From assembly GCA_036257595.1 (NCBI GenBank), contig DATAFF010000145.1:1-13045 (forward strand): a stretch of 13,045 bases of DNA. The letters are read 5' to 3'. The DNA is from DATAFF01 sp036257595 (lineage in GTDB: Bacteria > Pseudomonadota > Alphaproteobacteria > Rhizobiales > Aestuariivirgaceae). The notes under the pieces are model-generated. The model saw only the letters and a list, made by a program, of their open reading frames with translations. It did not search any database and was not told the DNA's origin. Both the position numbers and the translations under genes were made by a program. This document shows, one piece after another, positions 5,878 through 11,981 of the stretch (positions within the stretch are counted from its first letter, which is position 1; each line of letters begins with the position of its first letter).

Positions 5878-6967
5878 GGCCCGCCCCCTCATGCAGCGCC
5901 GAGCGAACCGCCTTGCCGCTCGCCTTGTCGAACACCGACAGCCGCTCTGGGCGGAAGGACAGCCCGATCGGTTCGCCGGGTTGGAGCAGCCGATCGGCCG
6001 GCAGACGCGCTTTCACCTTCCCGACCGCGGTCTCGACCGTCACGATCTGGGTCGAGCCGAGATATTCGGCGCCGAACACCTGGCCGCGCAATCCGCCCTC
6101 GGAGGTGAAGCGGACATGCTCGGGGCGCACCCCCAGCACCAGCTCGGGACCGGCCGCCGGCTCGCGCAGCCGCGGCATCGCGATCTCCGCGCCATCGAGC
6201 GCCAGCCGGTCGGCGCCCTGGTCGAGCGAGCCGTTGAACGCCAGCAGATTCATCGCCGGCGAGCCGATGAATTCGGCGACGAACAGGCTGGCCGGCCGGT
6301 CATATACCTGCTGCGGCGGACCGAGCTGCTCCACCACCCCGCGATTCATGATGGCGATCGTGTCGGCCATCGCCATCGCCTCGAGCTGGTCATGGGTGAC
6401 ATAGACGGTGGTGGCGCCGATGCGGTTGTGCAGCGCCCGAAGCTCGGCGCACATCAGCGTCCGGAACTCGGCATCGAGCGTGCCGAGCGGCTCGTCCATC
6501 AGGAACGCCTTGGGCCGCCGGATGATGGCGCGCCCGAGCGCCACCCGCTGCCGGTCGCCGCCGGCAAGCCCCGACACCGGGCTGTCGAGCAGATGATCGA
6601 TCCGCAAAAGCCGCGACGTCTCCTCGACGCGCTGACGGGTCTCCTGCCGGCCCACCCCCTGGCAGCGCAGCGGAAAGCCGATATTCTGCCGCACATTCAT
6701 ATGCGGATAGAGCGCGAACAGCTGGAACACGAAAGCGATGTCGCGCTCCGAGGCCCGGCGGAACGCCACGTCCTCGCCATCGAGGAGGATCTGGCCCGAG
6801 GTCGGAAGCTCGAGCCCGGCAATCATGCGCAGCGTCGTCGTCTTGCCGCAGCCCGAGGGTCCGAGCAGGCAGAAGAACGAGCCATCGGGAATGGTGAAGC
6901 TCGACTCCTTCACCGCGGCGAACGTGCCGAACATCTTCCGCAATTTCTCGACCCGGATCTCAGCCAT
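5870..6967 (-). CDS. Sugar ABC transporter ATP-binding protein, MalK/UgpC type (first of two)
   Basis: 365 residues. Walker A is GPSGCGKTT (36-44), the Q-loop is FVFQLFALYPHM, Walker B is FLMDEPLGTLDA with Asp158 and Glu159, and the switch histidine is His192. The ABC signature is unusual, LAGGD at 134-138 instead of LSGGQ, so the Ser and Gln are both replaced. In a heterodimer one of the two ATP sites would then be formed with this weakened signature. A TOBE-like domain fills the C-terminus. It lies 4 bp after the small membrane protein gene and overlaps the second ATPase gene by 8 bp. Same transporter, substrate unidentified. Confidence 0.93.
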   Translation of the reverse strand: MAEIRVEKLRKMFGTFAAVKESSFTIPDGSFFCLLGPSGCGKTTTLRMIAGLELPTSGQILLDGEDVAFRRASERDIAFVFQLFALYPHMNVRQNIGFPLRCQGVGRQETRQRVEETSRLLRIDHLLDSPVSGLAGGDRQRVALGRAIIRRPKAFLMDEPLGTLDAEFRTLMCAELRALHNRIGATTVYVTHDQLEAMAMADTIAIMNRGVVEQLGPPQQVYDRPASLFVAEFIGSPAMNLLAFNGSLDQGADRLALDGAEIAMPRLREPAAGPELVLGVRPEHVRFTSEGGLRGQVFGAEYLGSTQIVTVETAVGKVKARLPADRLLQPGEPIGLSFRPERLSVFDKASGKAVRSALHEGAGRG

Positions 6968-6971
6968 CGCG

Positions 6972-7196
6972 CTAGTCCGGGAACTTCGAGACGATGATGA
7001 ACATCGCAGTGCCGGCGAGCGTCGTCAGGAACGACCAGGTGTAGAGATCGACGCTGAACGGCTGCATCAGCATGATGACCCCGGTGGCGATCACCACCGT
7101 GGCGAGGTTCTCCCACGGGCCGCGGCGGAAGGTGAGGAACCGCCTGATTAACGGCTCCTTGGCCGGCGGCCGGGGCATGGCGGTCGGCTCGGTCAT
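6972..7196 (-). CDS. Small two-helix membrane protein of the ABC transporter operon
   Basis: 74 residues. A basic N-terminus (up to RRFLTFRRGPWEN, residues 18-30) is followed by two hydrophobic segments, about 31-46 (LATVVIATGVIMLMQP) and 52-70 (YTWSFLTTLAGTAMFIIVS), ending in KFPD. Its ATG overlaps the MalG-like permease stop in ATGA and it precedes the first ATPase by 4 bp, so it is co-translated with the transporter core. Small membrane proteins of similar size occur beside some rhizobial polyol importers; the DUF2160 protein of the glycerol operon is one I recall, though I cannot say it is the same family. An accessory or assembly role is plausible but inferred. It is a real gene, judged from overlaps and composition. 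Confidence 0.82.
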   Translation of the reverse strand: MTEPTAMPRPPAKEPLIRRFLTFRRGPWENLATVVIATGVIMLMQPFSVDLYTWSFLTTLAGTAMFIIVSKFPD

Positions 7197-8143
7197 TTGC
7201 GGACCGCCCCGAAGGTGATGCCTCTGAGCAGATGCCGCCTGAGCAGCACGGTGAACACCAGGATCGGCACCAGGAACAGGGTCGTGCCGGCACCGACGGC
7301 GGGCCAGTCCATGCCGCCCTCGCCGATGATCGTCGGAATGAACGGGGGCGCCGTCTGGGCGCTGCCCGAGGTCAGGAGCACCGCGAAGGCATATTCGTTC
7401 CAGGCGAAGATCAGGCAGAAAATCGCGGTGGCCGCAATGCCTGTCGCCGCCTGCGGCAGCACCACCTTCCAGAAGGCCTGGAGCCGCGTATAGCCGTCGA
7501 TCATCGCCGCTTCCTCATATTCGCGCGGGATCTCGTCGATGAAGCCCTTGAGCAGCCACACCGCCAGCGACACGTTCACCGCCGTGTAGAGCAGGATCAT
7601 GCCGAGCGCGGTGTCCGACAGGCCGAGATGGCGGTACATGAGGTAGATCGGAATCGCCACCGCGATCGGCGGCATCATCCGCGTCGACAGGATGAAGAAC
7701 AGAAGATCGTCCTTGAGCGGCACCCGGAAGCGCGAGAACCCATAGGCCGCGAGCACCCCCAGCACCACCGCGCAGAAGGTCGACCCGAAGGCGATCACCA
7801 CCGAGTTGATGAAGCGGGGTAGATAGTTGGACGGGCCGGCGATCACCATGTAGCGGCTGCGGGTGATGCGATCGCATTCTGACCGCGGCGGGCCGAGCGC
7901 ATCGATATAGTCCTGGGTCTGCCGCGTCCGCGTGGTGAAGAGGTTGCAATAGCCTTCGAGCGACGGGGTGAACACCACTTTCGGTGGATAGGAGATCGAG
8001 TCGGGCGGCGTCTTGAAGCCGGTGATGAAGATCCAGAACAGCGGGATCATCGACACCAGCGCATAGAGGATGACGATGCCGCCGGCGACGCGCCGCGACA
8101 GCGTTCCCGGCTCGACGACCGAATGGGCGGTGGTGGCGCTCAT
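7193..8143 (-). CDS. Sugar ABC transporter permease, MalG type
   Basis: 316 residues from ATG 8143, which overlaps the previous stop in ATGA; the open frame continues upstream but only as a shadow. The inner-membrane permease has about six helices. TM1 is at 20-41, and the rest follow from about 112. The canonical EAA loop is EYEEAAMIDGYTRLQAFWKV with the downstream LPQA (around 208-233), which docks on the ATPases. Between TM1 and TM2 lies an unusually long periplasmic segment of about 70 residues (44-112) with two cysteines, Cys66 and Cys90, which may form a disulfide. Neighbours are the MalF-like permease upstream and the 2-TM protein downstream. Confidence 0.94.
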   Translation of the reverse strand: MSATTAHSVVEPGTLSRRVAGGIVILYALVSMIPLFWIFITGFKTPPDSISYPPKVVFTPSLEGYCNLFTTRTRQTQDYIDALGPPRSECDRITRSRYMVIAGPSNYLPRFINSVVIAFGSTFCAVVLGVLAAYGFSRFRVPLKDDLLFFILSTRMMPPIAVAIPIYLMYRHLGLSDTALGMILLYTAVNVSLAVWLLKGFIDEIPREYEEAAMIDGYTRLQAFWKVVLPQAATGIAATAIFCLIFAWNEYAFAVLLTSGSAQTAPPFIPTIIGEGGMDWPAVGAGTTLFLVPILVFTVLLRRHLLRGITFGAVRK

Positions 8144-9096
8144 CGCTGCTTCACCCGGTTCAGCGCTTTCACATAGATATTGGCCAGGCCGAACACCGTG
8201 ACGAACAGGATGATCGCGAAGGCCGAGGAGAAGCCGGTGCGCCACTTCTCGAAGGCCTCTCGCTTGAGCGTGATCGAGGCCACTTCGGTGGTCGACCCCG
8301 GACCGCCGCCGGTCAAGAGATTGACCATGTCGAACATCTTGAAGTTCTCGATGCCGCGGAACAGCACCGCGAGCATGATGAATGGCAGGGCCATCGGCAG
8401 GGTGATCGACCAGAACTGGCGCCATTTGGAGGCGCGATCGACTTCGGCCGCCTCATAGATGTAGTCGGGGATGGAGCGGAGCCCGGCGAGGCAGATCAGC
8501 ATCACGTAAGGCGTCCACATCCAGGTATCGACGATGATGATCGACCAGGGTGCGAGCGCGACCGTGCCCGTCATCTCGAAGGACGACGGCGGCACGCCGG
8601 TGAAGAAGGAGACGATGTAGTTGAAGAGCCCGATCTGCGGCTGATAGAGGAAGCGCCAGAAATTCCCGACAACCGCCGGCGACAGCATCATCGGGATGAG
8701 AATGACCGTGGTCCAGAAGGCATGGCCACGGAACCTTCGGTCGATCAGCCAGGCGAGCGTGAAGCCGATGACCGTCTGGAGCAGGATCGTCCAGAATACG
8801 AAATGGGCGGTGGCCTGCATCGCCGCCCAAACGTCCGCGTTGGAGAGAATGGTCGTGTAGTTGTCCAGGCCGACATTCTTGACGACCGCATTGGGGCGGT
8901 TGGCCCGGTAATTGGTGAAGGACAGCTGGATCGTCCAGATCAACGGAAAGATATTGATCGCCAGCAGCAGGATGATCGTCGGCGAGATGAACAGCCAGGC
9001 AATGGCCGTATCGGACAGACCGCGCATCCGCCCGGCGAGGGCGGGAGGCGTCGCCCTCGCGGCAGTCTCGGCCATCCTGTCGAATGCGGTTGCCAT
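8140..9096 (-). CDS. Sugar ABC transporter permease, MalF type
   Basis: 318 residues. A cytoplasmic N-terminus of about 28 residues is followed by TM1 (30-55) and further helices at about 97-118, 127-150, 182-206, 235-250 and 288-310. The EAA loop is YEAAEVDRASKWRQFW followed by ITLP (214-234). The usual glycine (DGA) is replaced by arginine (DRA), a noticeable change in the ATPase-docking loop. The characteristic NLLTGGGPGSTTEV block lies at 259-272. The ATG at 9096 has only a weak ribosome binding site (GTAGG), unlike the strong site of the binding-protein gene. It follows a 170-bp gap with hairpins, so it is probably expressed at a lower level than the binding protein. Confidence 0.94.
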   Translation of the reverse strand: MATAFDRMAETAARATPPALAGRMRGLSDTAIAWLFISPTIILLLAINIFPLIWTIQLSFTNYRANRPNAVVKNVGLDNYTTILSNADVWAAMQATAHFVFWTILLQTVIGFTLAWLIDRRFRGHAFWTTVILIPMMLSPAVVGNFWRFLYQPQIGLFNYIVSFFTGVPPSSFEMTGTVALAPWSIIIVDTWMWTPYVMLICLAGLRSIPDYIYEAAEVDRASKWRQFWSITLPMALPFIMLAVLFRGIENFKMFDMVNLLTGGGPGSTTEVASITLKREAFEKWRTGFSSAFAIILFVTVFGLANIYVKALNRVKQR

Positions 9097-9138
9097 CGTG
9101 ACCTACGTGAAAAGCCCTTCACCCGGCGCTTCGCGCCA

Positions 9139-9217
9139 CCCTCTCCCCGCGAAATGCGGGGCGAGGGGAAAATCACGGACTTCTTTTTCCCTTCTCCCCG
9201 TTCTTACGGGGAGAAGG
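9139..9217. repeat. Two REP-like hairpins between binding-protein and permease genes
   Basis: Hairpin A: CCCCGC (9145-9150) and GCGGGG (9156-9161) with a 5-base loop, extended after one mismatch by CCTC/GAGG-type pairs out to about 9139 and 9167. Hairpin B: a perfect 11-bp stem, CCTTCTCCCCG (9190-9200) and CGGGGAGAAGG (9207-9217), with loop TTCTTA. This is the CTTCTCCCCG...CGGGGAGAAG motif seen many times in rhizobial genomes. The remainder of the gap 9097-9266 (CCGGCGC, CCGGAGGGCGGATGAGG) looks like the usual flanks of the same repeat family. On the minus strand no T-run follows, so it more likely protects the upstream mRNA than terminates. Confidence 0.8.
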
Positions 9218-9266
9218 TGCCCGGAGGGCGGATGAGGGGTTTATCCTCGTTCTAGCCAGCCGAGAC

Positions 9267-10595
9267 CTACTGGATCTTGCCTTCTTCCTTGAAGATCGCC
9301 GTCCAGTCCTCGATCAGCTTGTCGAGCGCTTCCTTGGCCGTGCCCTTGTCGGCCACGACATAGTCATGCAGCCGCTTCTGCGACGCCTGCATCAGCGAGG
9401 CATAAGCCGGCTCCTGCCAGAAGTCCTTGACTCCCGCTATCGCCTTCAGGAAGTCGGCGGCGAAGGGCTGCGACTTGGGGAAGCTCGGATCGTTGAGCAC
9501 GGCGTTGTGGCAGGAGTAGCCGCCGAGCGACCACCACTTCTTCTGCACGTCGGGCTGGGCGAACCATTTGATATAGGCGAGCGCATCCTCCATGTTGTCG
9601 GTGTTGGCGACCACCGAGATGCCCTGGCCGCCCAGCGTCGAGGCCTCGACCTTCTGTCCTGGATTGACGAAGAAGCCGATCTTGTCGCCACCGACATTCT
9701 CGTCCTTGTACATGCCGGGCCAGAAGGCGAACCAGTTCATCATCATGGCGACCTGGCCGGATTTGAAGGCATCGAGGTTCTCACCCATGTAGCTGTCGGT
9801 GTAGCCGGGCGGCGTGCAGCACTTGTAGAGCTCCTTGTATTTCTCGAGACCGGCAACCGCGTCGGGAGAGTTGACCGCACCCTCCATGTCGTACTTGCCG
9901 GGCGTGTTCTCATATTTGAAGCCATAGGAGTAGAGCGCCTCGGTCGCCCCCATGGTGATCCCTTCCGACGCACGCTCGGTGAAGATCGCAGCGCCATAGA
10001 CCTTCTTGCCGTCGATCTCCCGGCCCTGGAAAAACTTGGCGATGTCCAGGAGCTCGTCCCAGTTCTTGGGCGGCGCCAGGTCGCGGCCATATTTCTCCTT
10101 GAACTCCTTCTGGAGCTCCGGTCGCGCAAACCAGTCCTTGCGATAGACCCAGGCATTGGCATCGCCCATCGCCGGCAGCGCCCAATAGTTCGGGCTTCCC
10201 TTCGGCCATGTCGAATAGGCGTAAACGGTTGCCGGCGCAAAGTCCGACATCTTGATCCCTTCCTTGTCGAAGAAATCATTGAGCTTGACGTAATAGCCGT
10301 TCTCGGCCGAGCCGCCGATCCACTGTGAATCGCCGATCATAAGATCGCACAGCTTGCCGCCGGAATTGAGCTCGTTGAGCATGCGGTCGGCGAAGTTCGG
10401 CCATGGCACGAATTCGTACTTCATGGTCACGCCGTTCTTCGTCTCGAAGTCCTTCGAGAGCTCGACCAGGGCATTGGCCGGATCCCAGGCCGCCCAGCAC
10501 AGCGTCAGCTCCTTGGCCTGGGCGCTGCCGGCCTGGCTCAGCGCCATAAGGCCGACACCGGCCAGCATGCCGGCGATCGTCTTGATGCTCGTCAT
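9267..10595 (-). CDS. Periplasmic sugar-binding protein of the ABC transporter (family 1 solute-binding protein)
   Basis: 442 residues. A Sec signal peptide (MTSIKTIAGMLAGVG..., about 1-27) ends in AQA before KELTLCWA, giving a mature protein of about 415 residues. The fold is that of MalE/UgpB-type binding proteins: an early KDFETKNGVTMKYEFVPWPN block, an ALPAMGDANAWVYRKDWF block, and MMMNWFAFWPGMY followed by NPGQK and QGISVVANTDN. The mature part has several cysteines (LCW, LCD, KCC, SCHN), unusual for this family and suggesting disulfides. The ATG at 10595 has a strong GGGAGGA site 5 bases upstream. It is the first gene after the control region, hence the operon leader. Substrate not deducible; the dha genes hint at a polyol or a sugar yielding a C3/C4 ketose. 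Confidence 0.94.
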   Translation of the reverse strand: MTSIKTIAGMLAGVGLMALSQAGSAQAKELTLCWAAWDPANALVELSKDFETKNGVTMKYEFVPWPNFADRMLNELNSGGKLCDLMIGDSQWIGGSAENGYYVKLNDFFDKEGIKMSDFAPATVYAYSTWPKGSPNYWALPAMGDANAWVYRKDWFARPELQKEFKEKYGRDLAPPKNWDELLDIAKFFQGREIDGKKVYGAAIFTERASEGITMGATEALYSYGFKYENTPGKYDMEGAVNSPDAVAGLEKYKELYKCCTPPGYTDSYMGENLDAFKSGQVAMMMNWFAFWPGMYKDENVGGDKIGFFVNPGQKVEASTLGGQGISVVANTDNMEDALAYIKWFAQPDVQKKWWSLGGYSCHNAVLNDPSFPKSQPFAADFLKAIAGVKDFWQEPAYASLMQASQKRLHDYVVADKGTAKEALDKLIEDWTAIFKEEGKIQ

Positions 10596-10600
10596 TCCTT

Positions 10601-10607
10601 TCCTCCC
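10601..10607 (-). promoter_or_regulatory. Strong ribosome binding site of the binding-protein gene
   Basis: The minus strand reads GGGAGGA, then five bases, then ATG (10595). It is much better than the site of the next gene (permease at 9096), consistent with high expression of the binding protein. Confidence 0.8.
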
Positions 10608-10617
10608 ACTGGTACCC

Positions 10618-10632
10618 GCGGGTCATTCCCGC
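10618..10632 (-). promoter_or_regulatory. Short hairpin in the 5' leader
   Basis: GCGGG and CCCGC flank a 5-base loop, giving a perfect 5-bp stem. It lies between the candidate transcription start (about 10643) and the ribosome binding site. It could stabilise the mRNA 5' end or be a chance palindrome. Confidence 0.4.
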
Positions 10633-10673
10633 TGTTTAGTTCTTTGTTTAGTAAAGTCCCATCTACTAAACAG
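10632..10673. promoter_or_regulatory. Operator-like cluster of TGTTTAGT sites
   Basis: Three copies of one 8-9 base word: TGTTTAGT at 10633-10640, TGTTTAGTA at 10645-10653, and its reverse complement TACTAAACA at 10664-10672. The outer two form a perfect inverted repeat, CTGTTTAGT (10632-10640) and ACTAAACAG (10665-10673), with centres 33 bp apart (about three helical turns). The middle copy sits in TTTAGTAAA, a near-palindrome resembling ROK/XylR-type sugar repressor sites as I recall them. The cluster covers the proposed -10 and start region, as expected for repression. The repressor is not obvious in this window, unless it is the small HTH protein. Confidence 0.65.
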
Positions 10674-10678
10674 GACAA
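10650..10678 (-). promoter_or_regulatory. Candidate sigma-70-type promoter of the transporter/dha operon
   Basis: Minus-strand TTGTCC (10678-10673) and TTTACT (10655-10650) are separated by 17 bases, each matching four of six consensus positions. The start would lie near 10643, leaving a leader of roughly 48 bases. The match is modest, but its exact overlap with two inverted repeats supports it. Confidence 0.45.
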
Positions 10679-10688
10679 GGGCCTTGTC
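10674..10688. promoter_or_regulatory. Palindrome overlapping the -35 region
   Basis: GACAAGG-G-CCTTGTC is a perfect 7-bp inverted repeat around a single central base, directly adjoining the TGTTTAGT cluster. Its size and symmetry suit a dimeric regulator such as LacI, GntR or an XRE protein. It is unrelated in sequence to the neighbouring operator words, so two regulators may meet here. Confidence 0.5.
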
Positions 10689-10745
10689 ATGCAGTGCACA
10701 ATAGATGCTGATGCATTGCGGTAAGGTTCTGAAATACCGAGTTTA

Positions 10746-10809
10746 AGGCAGTAGGCATTAGGCAATAGGCCGTGATGGTGCCCGCCCTACTGCCTACTGC
10801 CTACTGCCT
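10746..10809. repeat. TAGGCAG palindromic repeat element, copy 3 (24-bp hairpin)
   Basis: The arm at 10746-10769 (AGGCAGTAGGCATTAGGCAATAGG-like) pairs with 10786-10809 over 24 bp with two mismatches, around a 16-base loop. On the minus strand the 3' arm is three tandem TAGGCAG units, and the stop codon of the Gfo/Idh gene is inside it (10794-10796). The mRNA of that gene would end in this hairpin; no T-run follows, so termination here is uncertain. Confidence 0.8.
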
Positions 10810-11978
10810 ATTCTTACCCACTTCCCACCGGCCTTCGACGACTCCACGGCAGCGGCGATGAATGCAACGCCGCGCGCCCCGTCGTCGACCGTCGGGAAGC
10901 GGCTGTCGGGATCGGGCTTGCCGCCCTCCCGTGCCGCCCGGATGGCCCGCGCCACCTCGGCATAGATGTTGCCGAAGGCTTCGAGATAGCCCTCCGGATG
11001 GCCGAATGGCGTGCGGGTGACGCGGGCGGCCGCCGGCCCTGCTCCGGCGCCGCCGCGCGTGATCAGACGCTGCGCCTCGCCGTGCGGCGCGAACCACAAC
11101 AGGTTCGGGTTCTCCTGCGCCCATTCGAGGCCGCCCTTGGTGCCATAGACGCGCAGCTTGAGGCCATTCTCGCAGCCGACCGCCACCTGGCTTGCCCACA
11201 GCATGCCGCGCGCCCCGTTGCCGAAGCGCAGGAGCAGCTGGGCATTGTCGTCGAGCCGCCGGCCGGCAACGAAGGTCGTCAGATCGGCGATGAGCTCGCT
11301 GACCTCGAGGCGCGACACGAATTCGGCGAGCTGGAAGGCATGCGTTCCGATATCGCCGATCGCGCCGCCGGCCCCCGACTGCGCCGGGTCGGTGCGCCAC
11401 GCCGCCTGCTTCTGACCGCTCTCCTCGATTGGGGTCGCGAGCCAGCCTTGCGGATATTCGACCTGGACGACCCTGATGTCGCCAAGCTCGCCCGCCGCGA
11501 CCATCGCCTCGGCCTGGCGCACCATCGGATAGCCGGAATAATTATAGGTCACGGCAAAGATCAGTCCGGTCTTCCTCGCAAGGTCCTGGAGGCTTCGTGC
11601 CTCCTCCAACGACACCGCCAGAGGCTTGTCGCAGATCACATGGATTCCGGCATTGAGGAATTCGCGGGCAATCGCCTGGTGGAGGTGGTTGGGCGTGACG
11701 ATGGCCACCGCCTCGATCCCGTCCGTCCGGCGACCCTCGGCGGCCGCCATCGCCTGATAGCTGTCATACGCACGCGCCGCGTCGAGCCCGAGCTCGGCGC
11801 CCGATGCCTTGGCTCTGGCGGGATCGCCCGACAAAGCGCCCGCCACCAGCATGTAATTGTCGTCCATGCGGGCAGCGATGCGGTGAACCGCGCCGATGAA
11901 CGCGCCCTGCCCACCGCCGACCATGCCGAGCCGGATCTGCCGTCCCTGCCCTTCTCCCTTGGAGGCTTCGATGGTCAT
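10794..11978 (-). CDS. Gfo/Idh/MocA family NAD(P)-dependent oxidoreductase
   Basis: 394 residues. The family oxidises or reduces sugars and polyols (glucose-fructose oxidoreductase, inositol dehydrogenase and relatives). The Rossmann glycine motif is LGMVGGGQGAFIG (18-29), the catalytic lysine is in CDKPLAV (Lys118), and the C-terminal domain carries GGAIGDIGTHAFQLAEF with Asp209 and His213. It begins 3 bp after the isomerase stop, so the two are co-transcribed; such pairs are common in sugar catabolism. The conserved body ends at GGKWV. The last residues RIGSRQ and the TAG stop are encoded by a TAGGCAG repeat, so the native C-terminus may have been altered. It is probably transcribed separately from the transporter operon 198 bp downstream. 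Substrate unknown. Confidence 0.94.
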   Translation of the reverse strand: MTIEASKGEGQGRQIRLGMVGGGQGAFIGAVHRIAARMDDNYMLVAGALSGDPARAKASGAELGLDAARAYDSYQAMAAAEGRRTDGIEAVAIVTPNHLHQAIAREFLNAGIHVICDKPLAVSLEEARSLQDLARKTGLIFAVTYNYSGYPMVRQAEAMVAAGELGDIRVVQVEYPQGWLATPIEESGQKQAAWRTDPAQSGAGGAIGDIGTHAFQLAEFVSRLEVSELIADLTTFVAGRRLDDNAQLLLRFGNGARGMLWASQVAVGCENGLKLRVYGTKGGLEWAQENPNLLWFAPHGEAQRLITRGGAGAGPAAARVTRTPFGHPEGYLEAFGNIYAEVARAIRAAREGGKPDPDSRFPTVDDGARGVAFIAAAVESSKAGGKWVRIGSRQ

Positions 11979-11981
11979 GGC

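Noticed and set aside
5891..6997. Plus-strand open frame of 368 codons opposite the first ATPase
   Set aside because: Shadow of an ABC ATPase gene with intact Walker motifs on the minus strand; no recognisable domain in the plus frame.
9181..9217. Intrinsic terminator at the end of the binding-protein gene
   Set aside because: The T-run lies on the plus-strand side before the hairpin; on the coding minus strand the hairpin is followed by GGGAAAAAG, not by T residues. Downstream genes also clearly belong to the same system.
10276..10626. Upstream ATG at 10626 opening a frame into the binding-protein gene
   Set aside because: No ribosome binding site of its own. The frame overlaps the signal-peptide region out of phase and gives a low-complexity product; the ATG at 10595 has the strong site and encodes a proper signal peptide.
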